From: Microvirga sp.
Lineage (GTDB): Bacteria; Pseudomonadota; Alphaproteobacteria; Rhizobiales; Beijerinckiaceae
Reading direction: 5' to 3'
Assembly (NCBI GenBank): GCA_031181145.1
Contig: JAPSLB010000027.1
Span: forward strand, 1 to 61,045
Length of the DNA: 61,045 nt
Shown piece after piece: positions 9,328 to 18,133 of this stretch; the stretch's first letter is position 1, and the number at the start of each line of letters is the position of its first letter. Position numbers and translations under genes: made by a program. Under the pieces are notes generated by a model, which was given only the letters and a program-made list of their open reading frames with translations, did not search any database and had not been told where the DNA came from.

Positions 9328-10320
9328 CTATCCCCGATCCCTAAGGTGGCGATGCCGCCGGCGCGGACGAGAGAAGTGTTGTCCGGAGACAAGCGTTGCC
9401 GGCTCGATTGGCTGAGTTGCCGCATTCAACACCCATTCCCGGAAAGCAAGCACCGTTGGATCCTGCCTGCTCCTTTCCGGGTAGACAAGATGATAGGCAT
9501 AATCCTTCGCAACGTTGACTCCGATGTCGAACAACCTCACCAATCGCCCTTGCGACAGATCCGTGGCGATCATGTCTAGATCGGCGAGTCCGACAGCCCC
9601 TCCTTCGGATACCGCCTGCACAACGTGGCTTGAGTCGGAGAACCCGACGCATCGGCTGTCATCGAAGTCCTCAATGCCGGCTGCGGCCATCCACATGCGC
9701 CAGTTCGGCCAGATCATACCGTCTGTCCTCCAGTCCACATAACAGAGCGTGTGCTGGAGCAGATCCCGCGGCTCTTCCAGGCGAGCGCCGCTCTCGATCA
9801 GCTTCGGACTACAGACAGGGACTATCACCGTGTCGAACAGTCGTTCCGAACACAGACCTTCATACCTCCCGGTACCGAACCGGATCGCGATATCTATGTC
9901 GTCGACCTCAAAGTCACGCATCTCATCGGAAATGTCGAACGTCAGTTCCAAGTTCGGGTTCGAGGCCCTGAACTGCGGGAGGCGGGGCAAAAGCCAGTTC
10001 GTCGCAAATCTGGCGCTTAGCGATATGCGCAAATGCGATGATCCCCGGGCCAGCCGCCGGGCACGGCTCGTGGCACGCTGCAACGTATTCAGTGCGTCGG
10101 CGGCTGCCTCGAGCAAAACAGCGCCAGCCGGTGTGAGCTGAATACTGCGGCTGGTTCGCTTGAACAGCACGATGCCCAGCTGATCCTCGATTTCTTTGAT
10201 CTGGTAGCTGACCGCAGCCGGTGTCAGCCCCACCTCATCACCCGCACGGGTAAAGCTTAGATGCCGCCCGGCCGCCTCAAACGTTATGAGTGCCCTCGTT
10301 CCCGGCAGTCTGCGGTTCAT
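9328..10320 (-). CDS. LysR-family regulator, GcvA-like
   Basis: A regulator of about 330 residues. The N-terminal HTH reads RALITFEAAGRHLSFTRAGDEVGLTPAAVSYQIKEIEDQLG, the GcvA-type sequence with AVSYQI, followed by the effector domain (LRISLSARFATNWLLPRLPQF). ATG at 10320 is preferred over a TTG three codons upstream. It diverges from the class IV aminotransferase gene 120 bases away, which suggests control of that gene and possibly of the PEP-mutase family gene after it. Confidence 0.88.
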   Translation of the reverse strand: MNRRLPGTRALITFEAAGRHLSFTRAGDEVGLTPAAVSYQIKEIEDQLGIVLFKRTSRSIQLTPAGAVLLEAAADALNTLQRATSRARRLARGSSHLRISLSARFATNWLLPRLPQFRASNPNLELTFDISDEMRDFEVDDIDIAIRFGTGRYEGLCSERLFDTVIVPVCSPKLIESGARLEEPRDLLQHTLCYVDWRTDGMIWPNWRMWMAAAGIEDFDDSRCVGFSDSSHVVQAVSEGGAVGLADLDMIATDLSQGRLVRLFDIGVNVAKDYAYHLVYPERSRQDPTVLAFREWVLNAATQPIEPATLVSGQHFSRPRRRHRHLRDRG

Positions 10321-10443
10321 GATCTTCAAGCCAAATTTAATGATCGCTCAAGAACTACTCGTTTCCTTGATCTCGTTCAATAGAAGACGATCGGAGGCAC
10401 TGACAACCCAACGTGTCGAGACACCAGACCCTGGAGTGACCCA

Positions 10444-11262
10444 ATGGCAACCCGCTTACCCTCCTTTTATGTTGTGCATCGCAATGGCGAGACGGCGGTC
10501 AGCGAGGAACTCGCGCCGCTCGCCTTCGCCGGATATGCCCACTTCACGGCCATGCAGGTCCGAAAGAGGCGGATCCGGGGCCTCGACCTTCATCTGGAGC
10601 GGCTGCGTTCCGCCTCGATAGAACTGTTCGGCCGGGCGCTGCCTGACGATCAGATGCGATCTTACCTGCGGACGGCCGTAGAAGCCGGCCCGGCTGATGT
10701 CTCCCTGATGGCGACGGTTTACTCACCAGCGGGTGAGTTTACGGTGGCCGCGCCTGATGTGGAGCCTGAGGTCCTGGTCCGGACCGGACCGGCGGCATCC
10801 GGCCCGGAGGGCCCACTGTCACTGGCGACGGTCAACCACGAGCGGGTCCTTCCGTCCGTGAAGCATGTTGGCGAGGTCGCGAAGACGTTTTTCCTCCGCC
10901 AGGCCATCGAACAGGGGTTCGATGATGCCGCCTTTATTGATCGCCAGGGACGTATCAGCGAGGCATCGATCTGGAATCTAGCCTTTTGGGACGGTGATGG
11001 GGTCGTATGGCCCGAGGCCGAAATGCTGAGTGGCATTACGATGAAAATTCTCCACCGGCAGCTGGAACACCTCGGCGTTCCTCAGCGCGTACAGGAGGTG
11101 ACGCTTGCCGATCTCCCTACACTGGCCGGGGCTGTGGTCATGAACTCCTGGACCCCGGGGATTCCCGTACGCCAGATCGGCTCGGTACGCTTGCCAGAGG
11201 CACCCGCCTTGTTGGAGTTGCTTCACCGGGCCTACCAAGCGGAACCACCGATATCGCCGTGA
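10444..11262 (+). CDS. Class IV PLP-dependent aminotransferase family protein
   Basis: A 272-residue protein of the fold-type IV aminotransferase family (branched-chain/D-amino-acid transaminase, aminodeoxychorismate lyase). K140 in LPSVKHVGEVAKTFF is the likely PLP lysine. It is followed by the DDAAFIDRQGRISEASIWNLAFW block, which holds the cofactor-binding Glu, and a late MNSWTPGIPV turn. The start has a GGAG site 8 bases upstream. The reaction cannot be chosen within the family. The gene faces a GcvA-like regulator. Confidence 0.85.
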   Translation: MATRLPSFYVVHRNGETAVSEELAPLAFAGYAHFTAMQVRKRRIRGLDLHLERLRSASIELFGRALPDDQMRSYLRTAVEAGPADVSLMATVYSPAGEFTVAAPDVEPEVLVRTGPAASGPEGPLSLATVNHERVLPSVKHVGEVAKTFFLRQAIEQGFDDAAFIDRQGRISEASIWNLAFWDGDGVVWPEAEMLSGITMKILHRQLEHLGVPQRVQEVTLADLPTLAGAVVMNSWTPGIPVRQIGSVRLPEAPALLELLHRAYQAEPPISP

Positions 11263-11507
11263 GGGCAGACCAGCAAGCCAGGCAATCGAGCCGATTGGAA
11301 ACAGGAACAACAGCAATTTCTCCCAAGTCGAAGTGTCGCCGCTCCGGTAGGACACTGGGCTCAGGCGCAAGTTCAAAGGCTTTTCAGGATGCCGCTCGTT
11401 CCCGATTGGCCCACCTCCTTGCGCGTGAGCGACGGCTTGCTTGGCGTGGGGGAAGGATATGTCGGCTGATATGCCATCACGTGGTCGGCATCGATCACTC
11501 GCCGGCT

Positions 11508-12383
11508 ATGTCGGAAAGATCTAACGCGAGCAACAATCGCCCGAGAACAAGCACGGAACCACAGCTACCTTTCACGATCGGAGTGGAAAATTTGTTGAAC
11601 CAGTCCATTCATGCCCACGCCTTCAGGGCGCTTCACATCCCCGGTCGCCCGCTCGTCCTGTTCAACGTCTGGGATGCAGGCAGCGCCAAAACAGTGGCTG
11701 CCAGTGGTGCCCGGGCGCTCGCCACGGGCAGTTGGTCCGTCGCAGCCGCGCACGGCTTCACGGATGGTGAGCAAATGGCCCTCGACCTTTGTCTCGCCAA
11801 CCTTCAACGGATCGTCGGGGTGGTCGATCTCCCAGCGACGATCGACCTCGAAAGCGGTTATGGGGACGGCCCCGCGGCGGTCGGAGGGACGGTTGCCCAT
11901 GCCCTGCAGGCTGGCGCCATCGGCTGCAACATCGAAGACAGCTTCCCGGGGAATGGATCGTTGCGAGAAGCCTCTGATCAGGCCGCCCGGCTTAAGGCCG
12001 CCAGAGCCGCCGCCGACGCACTAGGCATTCCCGCCTTCCTGAACGCCCGCACGGACGTCTTCTTCCAGGCCGGACCGGGGCAACACGACGACAGTATGGT
12101 TGAGGCGGCGCTCGAACGTGGCCGGATCTACGCTCAAGAAGGTGCGGATGGTCTGTTCGTCCCGGGCGTGGTCGATGAGAGGCTCATCGGCCGCCTCGTG
12201 GAAGGCTCACCGCTCCCGGTGAACATCATGGTAGGAGAGAAAACTCCGCCTGCCACGAAGCTCGCGGAGTTGGGTGTGGCACGAATCAGTCACGGGCCGG
12301 GTCCATATCTTCTGGCTATGCGCGCTCTGGAGAATGCGGCAAGGGTAGCGTTTCAGGAGACCAGAACATTTTCCGGGCAGTGA
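11508..12383 (+). CDS. Isocitrate lyase/PEP mutase family protein
   Basis: A TIM-barrel enzyme of the PEP mutase/isocitrate lyase superfamily, which makes or breaks C-C or P-C bonds next to a carboxylate. Visible motifs are VLFNVWDAGSAKTVAASGARALATGS, TIDLESGYGD, GCNIEDSFPGNGSLR and NARTDVFF, which hold the Mg2+- and substrate-binding acids. The KKCGH loop of true isocitrate lyase is absent, so it belongs to the oxaloacetate hydrolase/methylisocitrate lyase/phosphonomutase-like side. Start is uncertain: ATG 11508 gives 291 residues, and TTG 11592 with a GGAG site would fit the usual family length better. Confidence 0.85.
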   Translation: MSERSNASNNRPRTSTEPQLPFTIGVENLLNQSIHAHAFRALHIPGRPLVLFNVWDAGSAKTVAASGARALATGSWSVAAAHGFTDGEQMALDLCLANLQRIVGVVDLPATIDLESGYGDGPAAVGGTVAHALQAGAIGCNIEDSFPGNGSLREASDQAARLKAARAAADALGIPAFLNARTDVFFQAGPGQHDDSMVEAALERGRIYAQEGADGLFVPGVVDERLIGRLVEGSPLPVNIMVGEKTPPATKLAELGVARISHGPGPYLLAMRALENAARVAFQETRTFSGQ

Positions 12384-12549
12384 CGTACCAGGATCAAGAG
12401 CCACCAATCACGAAACGGGTCGCGACTGATTCAAGCCCGGAACGGATCCCGAGATTGGCGTGCAGTCCGCCGTTGGCGGGGCCTAGTTGACCTGTGCTCA
12501 TTGATATGTTTACGGGACTTGAACGGATTTGAAGGGTCAGGAGTCCGTT

Positions 12550-13350
12550 TTGAAGATCATGTGTCTCAATGGCTGGGGCGGCAGACTGCACGAAGAATTG
12601 GTGCATTATGTTCGAACAATGTCGCCTGACGTGCTTTGCCTTCAGGAGGTGGTTCATAGCCCGACCACGAGGAAGGATTGGCTAACCTATCGGGATGGCG
12701 ATCACGTTTTGCCTCAGCGGGCCAATTTGTTCCGTGACATCGCGGAAGCCCTGCCGGAGCATGTGGCTATCTTCTGTCCCGCCGCCCAGGGTGTTCTGTG
12801 GGACGAGAACGAGGCCGTGCCGTCCCAGTGGGGACTTGCGACCTTCGTTCGGCAATCCTTCCCGATCATCGCGCAAGCGCAGGATTTCGTGCACAAGTCC
12901 TTCTCGCCCCACGGATACGGAGATCATCCTAGATCGCGCAGCGCGCATGCAATCCGGATCTACGACTATGCACGGGATCGGCCCGTTTGTATTGCTCATA
13001 TGCACGGATTGCGCGACTTGAACGGAAAGCGGGATACACCCGAGCGATTAGCTCAAGCGCATCGTCTTGTGGACCTGATATCTAGGGTCACCACGCTGGG
13101 CGATCCGCTGGTGGTGTGCGGTGATTTCAATGTCGAGCCCGACAGCGGGACATTCAGAGTCCTTGCCGGTCTCGGGCTGACTGATCTTGTGACAACACGC
13201 GGCTTCGAAAGCACTCGCACGTCCCACTACAAGAAGCCGGGGCGATTCGCTGACTACATGCTCGTCAATCACGCCGTCGAAGTATTGGAGTTTACGGTGG
13301 CGGCCCGACCTGAGGTGTCAGATCACTGCCCTCTAATTCTGGAAATCTGA
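12550..13350 (+). CDS. Endonuclease/exonuclease/phosphatase family protein
   Basis: A 266-residue metal-dependent phosphoesterase of the EEP fold. It starts MKIMCLNGWGGRLHEEL and carries the expected motifs: LCLQEV (metal-binding Glu), CIAHMHGL, VVCGDFNVEPDS (catalytic Asp/Asn) and SDHCPLI (catalytic His). TTG at 12550 is chosen because CAGGAG precedes it by six bases and the fold begins right there. The substrate could be a nucleic acid, phospholipid or sugar phosphate. No signal peptide is visible. Confidence 0.87.
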   Translation: MKIMCLNGWGGRLHEELVHYVRTMSPDVLCLQEVVHSPTTRKDWLTYRDGDHVLPQRANLFRDIAEALPEHVAIFCPAAQGVLWDENEAVPSQWGLATFVRQSFPIIAQAQDFVHKSFSPHGYGDHPRSRSAHAIRIYDYARDRPVCIAHMHGLRDLNGKRDTPERLAQAHRLVDLISRVTTLGDPLVVCGDFNVEPDSGTFRVLAGLGLTDLVTTRGFESTRTSHYKKPGRFADYMLVNHAVEVLEFTVAARPEVSDHCPLILEI

Positions 13351-13479
13351 ACCCCGTCCATTCTCTTCCATTCTCCGGAGCTGCCAACGAGCTTCATCGA
13401 CTGCCCCTTGCAGGGATGCAATCGGCTACCACGCCGCCCGGCATACGACCCTAGCCAATGCACGAAAACTTGCACGAAC

Positions 13480-14382
13480 TTAACCGAGAGCCGACTCCGT
13501 TCTCTCTCGGACTGCTGCGGTCGCGTGACGCCCCCATCCAGCTGCGCCGTGAATTGCACGAAAGGCTGCCGGCGGAGAACCGAACCGTGCCCGGAAGCGT
13601 CGCGTGAACTCCGAGAGGTCGCCGAAGCCGGTGTCAAGGGCAATGTTCAGAACGGTTTCGTTTCCCGTACGCAGGCAATCGACGGCCGCATCCAGGCGGC
13701 GATTGAGGATATACTTGTAGGGCGTCACTCCCGCCACGCGCTTGAAGCTTGCCGCGAACTGGCGCCGTCGCATGCCGACGGTCTGGGCGAGGTAAGCAAT
13801 CGACAATGGCTCGGCAAAGCGAGCATTGATGATCCCGATGGCTTGCGCCACACGCTTTTCCTCACCTGCCCCGGACACGCTCCCCGAGACATCATGATCA
13901 ATCGCGAAGGCCGTCGCGAGAAGCTCGAGTGCGGTTTCTTCGGCATGTAGAATGTCGGGAGTAATCGTATCCAGACGGATCCTATTGAGAAGCGGCAGAA
14001 GGAGCTCGAGCGGGGGAATGCGAACGTTGCGGAACATTTCCCGTCTAAGTCCCTTCAATGCCCCCACAGTGTCTTCAACCAGTTCCGGAGAATATTGAAA
14101 AGACACGCAGCGATCGCCGATACCGTGCTCGTGTCCGCATTCGTAACAGCTCCCGCCATTGCCCAGGAGGAGTGATCCCGGCGCCATCAGCGCCCGGCCT
14201 CGGCTCGAACGGTAGGTAAACGTCCCCTCCGAGACGGCAGACACGGAGGTCCACTCATGCTGCTCCTCAAAGGGGCGATCCGAAGGTCCGGAGCAACAAA
14301 CGACTTTCATCACGCGCCAGCCCTCCCCTTGGGCGAGGATGCTCGTGGTCGCACCGGATTGTGGCAGGTCGCTCGTCAGCAT
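13480..14382 (-). CDS. AraC-family transcriptional regulator (paralogue 1)
   Basis: A 300-residue regulator. The N-terminal sensor half contains SDRPFEEQHEWTSVSAVSEGTFTYRS and CGHEHGIGDRCVSF. The C-terminal ~100 residues hold the two AraC HTH motifs (PLSIAYLAQTVGMRRRQFAASFKRVAGVTPYKYIL and VLNIALDTGFGDLSEFTRRFRARFG). It is a clear paralogue of the regulator at 16868, sharing DRPFEEQH, TYRS, LLLGN and CGHEH..GDRC. It diverges from the hypothetical + GFA operon and probably controls it. Confidence 0.9.
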   Translation of the reverse strand: MLTSDLPQSGATTSILAQGEGWRVMKVVCCSGPSDRPFEEQHEWTSVSAVSEGTFTYRSSRGRALMAPGSLLLGNGGSCYECGHEHGIGDRCVSFQYSPELVEDTVGALKGLRREMFRNVRIPPLELLLPLLNRIRLDTITPDILHAEETALELLATAFAIDHDVSGSVSGAGEEKRVAQAIGIINARFAEPLSIAYLAQTVGMRRRQFAASFKRVAGVTPYKYILNRRLDAAVDCLRTGNETVLNIALDTGFGDLSEFTRRFRARFGSPPAAFRAIHGAAGWGRHATAAVRERTESALG

Positions 14383-14472
14383 GGCAGGCGAGATTAGCCC
14401 TTTTCCCCAAGCCGCTCAATCCGGAACGGGCTAGAGATGTCCGGATCATCCGTACCAAGAACGCGAGGCTCC

Positions 14473-14997
14473 ATGAACGACGTCTTCCTCTCCGCTTTGG
14501 TAAGCCCAGGGCCACATCCGGACCTGCCACCTGAGCAGCGGATCTTTGCTCCCTTTATCGGGAGCTGGGATCTCGTTGTGACCTGGTATGCGGAGGATGG
14601 CAGCATCAGGCGGCAGGAGAGCGGTGAGTGGCACTTCTCATGGGTTCTGGAAGGGCGCGCCGTTCAGGACATCTGGATCGTGCCGCCTCGCCATGAACGT
14701 CATGGTCACCAGGATCCTTATGAATACGGCACCAGTCTACGGTTCTTCGATTCTGGTCTTGGCGCCTGGCGCTCGACCTGGATCGGCCCCACCCGACGAG
14801 CCGTGCATGTTTTCGCTGCCCGCCGGATTGGCGACGAGGTCGTGCTCGAAACCGAGCTGGAGGGCGAAGGCCGTATGAGGTGGATCTTCTCTGACATCAC
14901 CGACATGAGCTTTACTTGGCGCAATCACCGCGAGACAGTCACAGGTTGGCTCCTGGCCCAGGACTTCCGGGCTCGCCGCCGCCATCCGAGGGATTGA
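14473..14997 (+). CDS. Hypothetical protein, lipocalin/DUF1579-like (174 aa)
   Basis: A soluble protein dominated by beta strands: RIFAPFIGSWDLVVTWYAEDG, GEWHFSWVLEGRAVQDIWIVP, YGTSLRFFDSGLGAWRSTWIGP, MRWIFSDITDMSFTWRNH. This pattern of a small barrel that opens with IGSWDL is like DUF1579/lipocalin-type proteins, but I cannot name a function. ATG 14473 is chosen for its GAGG site. It lies two bases before the GFA gene, so the two are co-transcribed opposite the AraC gene. Confidence 0.7.
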   Translation: MNDVFLSALVSPGPHPDLPPEQRIFAPFIGSWDLVVTWYAEDGSIRRQESGEWHFSWVLEGRAVQDIWIVPPRHERHGHQDPYEYGTSLRFFDSGLGAWRSTWIGPTRRAVHVFAARRIGDEVVLETELEGEGRMRWIFSDITDMSFTWRNHRETVTGWLLAQDFRARRRHPRD

Positions 14998-14999
14998 CA

Positions 15000-15404
15000 G
15001 TGCTGAAGACGTATAAGGGGAGCTGCCATTGCGGCGCGGTCGCGTATGAGGCCGACATTGATCTCGCCTCTGGGACAGGACGCTGCAATTGCTCGGTCTG
15101 TAGAAAGACCCGCAACTGGAGCGCCATCATCAAACCGAGTGCCTTCCGGTTGCTGAGCTGGCCGGAGGACCTGACCGAGTATTCATTCGGCACCGGCGCG
15201 GGCAGGTACAAGTTCTGCAAGCGCTGTGGCGTGCACTCCTTCAGCACAGGCTATGTCGCGGATATTGGCGGTGAGTTCGTCTCGGTGCGCGTGAACTGCC
15301 TCGACAATGTCTCAGACGAGGAATTGGCTGCTGCGCCGGTGACCTACGCCAATGGGCGCGACAACGCCTGGTGGGACAGGCCGAAGATCACCTGTCATCT
15401 TTGA
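15000..15404 (+). CDS. GFA family protein (Gfa-like, CENP-V/Mss4 fold)
   Basis: A 134-residue zinc protein of the glutathione-dependent formaldehyde-activating enzyme family. The Cys motifs are CHCGAVAYEADI, CNCSVCRKTRNW and CKRCGVHSF. GTG is the start, since the fold begins immediately (LKTYKGSCHCG) and the preceding gene ends three bases earlier. Most family members are uncharacterised and few actually act on S-hydroxymethylglutathione. Its 3' end overlaps the 3' end of the Ogt gene by 10 bases. Confidence 0.88.
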   Translation: MLKTYKGSCHCGAVAYEADIDLASGTGRCNCSVCRKTRNWSAIIKPSAFRLLSWPEDLTEYSFGTGAGRYKFCKRCGVHSFSTGYVADIGGEFVSVRVNCLDNVSDEELAAAPVTYANGRDNAWWDRPKITCHL

Positions 15405-15988
15405 TGCCGGTCAGTGTCGTCGAAGAGTCCCGGGAGAGCCGGCTCCTTGTCATCCTGCATAGCGCCTTCCATGCGGAGGAGTTTCCGTTTGAGAGCCACG
15501 CCTCCATGTGCCGAGAACCCTCCCAGCTTACCGGAGGCGGCAAGAACCCGATGGCATGGCACCACAATGGGCCATGGATTGCGGGCCATGGCCAACCCCA
15601 CGGCTCGTGCCGCGTGGGCGTGTCCGGCCTGCTTCGCCAAGGTGCCGTAGGTAATCGTCTGGCCGAATTTCGTTTGTCGAAGGAGTTGATAAACGTGGGC
15701 GTCGAACCGGCTGACGGCACTGAAATCCAACGGCACCTCTTCAAAGTCCGTGGCATGGCCCTGGAAGTAATCCCCAAGCTTATGAAAACATGCGTTTACC
15801 AAGTCGGGCGGCCCCCAAGGACTGGGAAGCGCCCCGCGCTTGAGCAGGCGCCTTTCCGTGAAACCGGGGCTGCCCTCTGGCAGTTGCACGCAATGCAGAC
15901 CGTTTCTCGTCCAAGCGACGCCGCAAACTCCAATCTCTGTTTCGAACAGCTGATAGCAGATCTGCGGCATCACCGAGTTTCCCATCAT
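15395..15988 (-). CDS. ogt: Methylated-DNA--[protein]-cysteine S-methyltransferase
   Basis: A suicide repair protein that moves alkyl groups from O6-alkylguanine to its own cysteine. The signature VVPCHRVLAASGKLGGFS contains the acceptor Cys, and TKFGQTITYGTLAKQAGHAHAARAVGLAMARNP is the DNA-binding HTH. At ~197 residues it is the Ogt/AGT size without an Ada N-terminal domain. The start could also be ATG 15970. It is the last gene of the VOC-SRPBCC-ogt operon, 15 bases after the SRPBCC gene, and it converges on and overlaps the GFA gene. Confidence 0.92.
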   Translation of the reverse strand: MMGNSVMPQICYQLFETEIGVCGVAWTRNGLHCVQLPEGSPGFTERRLLKRGALPSPWGPPDLVNACFHKLGDYFQGHATDFEEVPLDFSAVSRFDAHVYQLLRQTKFGQTITYGTLAKQAGHAHAARAVGLAMARNPWPIVVPCHRVLAASGKLGGFSAHGGVALKRKLLRMEGAMQDDKEPALPGLFDDTDRHQR

Positions 15989-16003
15989 TCACGATCGGCG
16001 GGT

Positions 16004-16408
16004 TCAAGAATTCTCCGCAGCCTTGTCCATTGTTGCTTTCAGGACCGAGATTCCTTCTTGCATCATGCTTCTAACCTGCTGGCTCGCACCGTCCGGCAGA
16101 AAGTCCGCAATCCAGACAACCCGGCTGCCCCCTTCCATCGCGAAGACCTGGACCGAGGCATTGTAGTGGCTCAGACCGGCTCCCTCCGCAGACCAGACCA
16201 GCCGGCAGCGGTCTTCGTCCATAGCAATGATCGGCTCGCGCACTGTCATGCCGTTTCCAAACGTCACGATCCGGGCGCCCGGCTCGAGCTCCGTCTGGAC
16301 AACAAAGCCGGGGACCAATCTCGTATGGAGTGCTCCGACATCCCGGATTGCGTCCCAGACAGTCTCAGGTTTTGCTTTGGTCGTAATTTCTACGGTTTCA
16401 GAGGCCAT
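16004..16408 (-). CDS. SRPBCC family protein
   Basis: A 134-residue START/Bet v1-like helix-grip protein. MASETVEITTKAKPETVWDAIRDVGALHTRLVPGFV is the typical first strand and helix. GGSRVVWIADFLPDGASQQVRSMMQEGISVLKATMD is the last strand and long C-terminal helix. It binds a hydrophobic ligand or acts as a coenzyme-independent enzyme; the ligand is unknown. Its start lies six bases after the VOC stop, so it is the middle gene of a three-gene operon. Confidence 0.85.
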   Translation of the reverse strand: MASETVEITTKAKPETVWDAIRDVGALHTRLVPGFVVQTELEPGARIVTFGNGMTVREPIIAMDEDRCRLVWSAEGAGLSHYNASVQVFAMEGGSRVVWIADFLPDGASQQVRSMMQEGISVLKATMDKAAENS

Positions 16409-16413
16409 CCTGA

Positions 16414-16791
16414 TCAGGCCCCTTTGCCGCAATGCGCTTCAATCCGATATCCGTCAGGATCAACGACGAATGCAGCGTAATAGTTGGGACCATAGTCATC
16501 ACGCAGGCCCGGAGCACCGTTGTCTCTCCCGTCTGCAGCGAGAGCGGCCTTATGGAACTGCGAAACGCTCTCACGGGTCGGCGCCACAAAGCAGAGATGC
16601 AGTCCCGAGTTCGGATCTGCGGGAACTGGGCTGGTGCTGCGATTCACCCACAAGACCACGGTGTCCTTTCCGTAGCCGAGGGAGCCGTCGCTCTCGCTCA
16701 GACAGGTGTACCCAAGCGGTGCCAGGACGGCATCATAGAAGGCCTTTGATCTGGCTACGTCATGGACACCGATAGACAGATGATCGATCAT
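16414..16791 (-). CDS. VOC family (glyoxalase/dioxygenase fold) protein
   Basis: A 125-residue vicinal-oxygen-chelate protein. MIDHLSIGVHDVARSKAFYDAVLAPLGY is the first beta-alpha-beta module with a metal-ligand-type His. HLCFVAPTRESVSQFHKAALAADG and PNYYAAFVVDPDGYRIEAHC form the second, with the late Glu ligand. ATG 16791 has an AAGGGGAA site. It heads the VOC-SRPBCC-ogt operon and diverges from the second AraC regulator. The reaction is unknown; families of this size include lactoylglutathione lyase-like and resistance proteins. Confidence 0.88.
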   Translation of the reverse strand: MIDHLSIGVHDVARSKAFYDAVLAPLGYTCLSESDGSLGYGKDTVVLWVNRSTSPVPADPNSGLHLCFVAPTRESVSQFHKAALAADGRDNGAPGLRDDYGPNYYAAFVVDPDGYRIEAHCGKGA

Positions 16792-16867
16792 TCTCTTTTC
16801 CCCTTCATCGGCTTCCGCCCGCATTACGATCGTCTGAGCGGCTTTAGCCGGGCACAAGGTTCTAGCA

Positions 16868-17788
16868 ATGCAACAAGTCAGCGACTTGGGGAAAATTGCT
16901 CTTGTTTCCCTTCCAGTCCGGGAGCGTTCTCCGATGGCTGATCCTGTTGCTCATTTGACGGATACACTCAGCGTTCGTCAGCTTGCCAGGAGTGCCGACT
17001 GGCAGATCTGTGAATTCACGTGCAATGCGGGCATCGATGATCGACCCTTCGAAGAGCAGCACGACGGCTTTACGATTGCGGCTGTCCTGGAAGGGGTCTT
17101 CACTTACCGGTCAGAGACCGGACGGGAACTCCTCCATCCCGGAGCACTGCTGCTCGGCAATCACGGCCGATGCTTCGAATGTGGCCATGAGCACAGCCGC
17201 GGCGACCGATGCATCTCGATCAACTACAGGCCGGACTTCTTCGCCGAGATCGCAACCAGCGTCGCCGGAAGCAGCCGCTTCAGCTTCCCCACCGGGATGC
17301 TGCCGCAGAAGCAGGAATTTGCTCTACACTTGGCCGGACTCGAGACGATCACCCAGGGAATGTCACTCCAGTCGCCGGAGGACATCGCCATCACGGTCGC
17401 GGAGGCCGTCCTCTCCGCGGTCTCAGATCAGTCTCCAGCCCATAGAGGTATTGCGGGCCGGGACGAGCGCCGTATTGCTGCCTCAATACGGTACATTGAG
17501 GAGCACTATAGGAATCCTCTTGAACTGAGCGAGCTGGCTGACGCCGCGCATATGAGCAAGTACCATTTCCTGCGGACCTTCCGGCGCGTGACCGGAAGTA
17601 CGCCCTATCAGTACCTGTTGTCGGTCAGGATGCGCCAAGCCGCCATTGCACTGGCAATCTCGCCTGCAAACATAGCAGACATTGCCTATGAGATGGGGTT
17701 TGGGGATCTCTCCACCTTCAACGAGCGGTTTCGCAGGGTCTACCGCATGAGCCCATCGGAGTTCAGGGCAAAGGACACGAAATCCTAG
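16868..17788 (+). CDS. AraC-family transcriptional regulator (paralogue 2)
   Basis: A 306-residue regulator with the same sensor motifs as the one at 13480: DDRPFEEQHDGFTIAAVLEGVFTYRS, LLLGNHGRCFECGHEHSRGDRCISI. The C-terminal double HTH reads PLELSELADAAHMSKYHFLRTFRRVTGSTPYQYL and IADIAYEMGFGDLSTFNERFRRVYRMSPSEFR. The start may be ATG 16934 (MADPVAHL), which would match the paralogue better. It diverges from the VOC operon, 76 bases away, and most likely controls it. Confidence 0.9.
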   Translation: MQQVSDLGKIALVSLPVRERSPMADPVAHLTDTLSVRQLARSADWQICEFTCNAGIDDRPFEEQHDGFTIAAVLEGVFTYRSETGRELLHPGALLLGNHGRCFECGHEHSRGDRCISINYRPDFFAEIATSVAGSSRFSFPTGMLPQKQEFALHLAGLETITQGMSLQSPEDIAITVAEAVLSAVSDQSPAHRGIAGRDERRIAASIRYIEEHYRNPLELSELADAAHMSKYHFLRTFRRVTGSTPYQYLLSVRMRQAAIALAISPANIADIAYEMGFGDLSTFNERFRRVYRMSPSEFRAKDTKS

Positions 17789-18133
17789 GCAGCAACAGCG
17801 GCGCTGTCGGAAGGCTGTGGATTCCATTTCTACTACTAGCCAGTCCCTTCATACAGAGGAAGATTGTGTCTGCGGACACGATCATTCCTATATCCGGTCT
17901 CGCGGGGATTATCCGGCAGATCCACACCCAGCTCAAGGCGATCACCTCATTCTACGGGAGGGTGACTGTCAGCAGAACTCATGGAGCAGACAGTAGCTAC
18001 GCCACAGCGCTCTGTTGCACTTTCCTATCAAACGGGAACGAGTCCAGCCGGTGAACGGTCGTGGATTGCGGGCCCTTCGGCTATTCGTGAATTTCGTATC
18101 ACGTCCGCAGTGGATCTCCACCCACCAAGCGCC
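17789..18133. other. No recognisable gene
   Basis: This gap lies downstream of the AraC gene and downstream of the next LysR gene, so it separates convergent genes. I see no convincing reading frame, RNA or strong terminator hairpin. Confidence 0.5.

Noticed and set aside
11007..11507. N-terminal extension of the PEP-mutase-family gene by 167 codons
   Set aside because: It overlaps the aminotransferase gene and encodes low-quality sequence; the family fold begins near residue 30 of the shorter form.
15371..16480. Plus-strand open frame of 369 codons across the Ogt and SRPBCC genes
   Set aside because: The minus-strand genes have recognisable motifs and binding sites; the plus frame has none.
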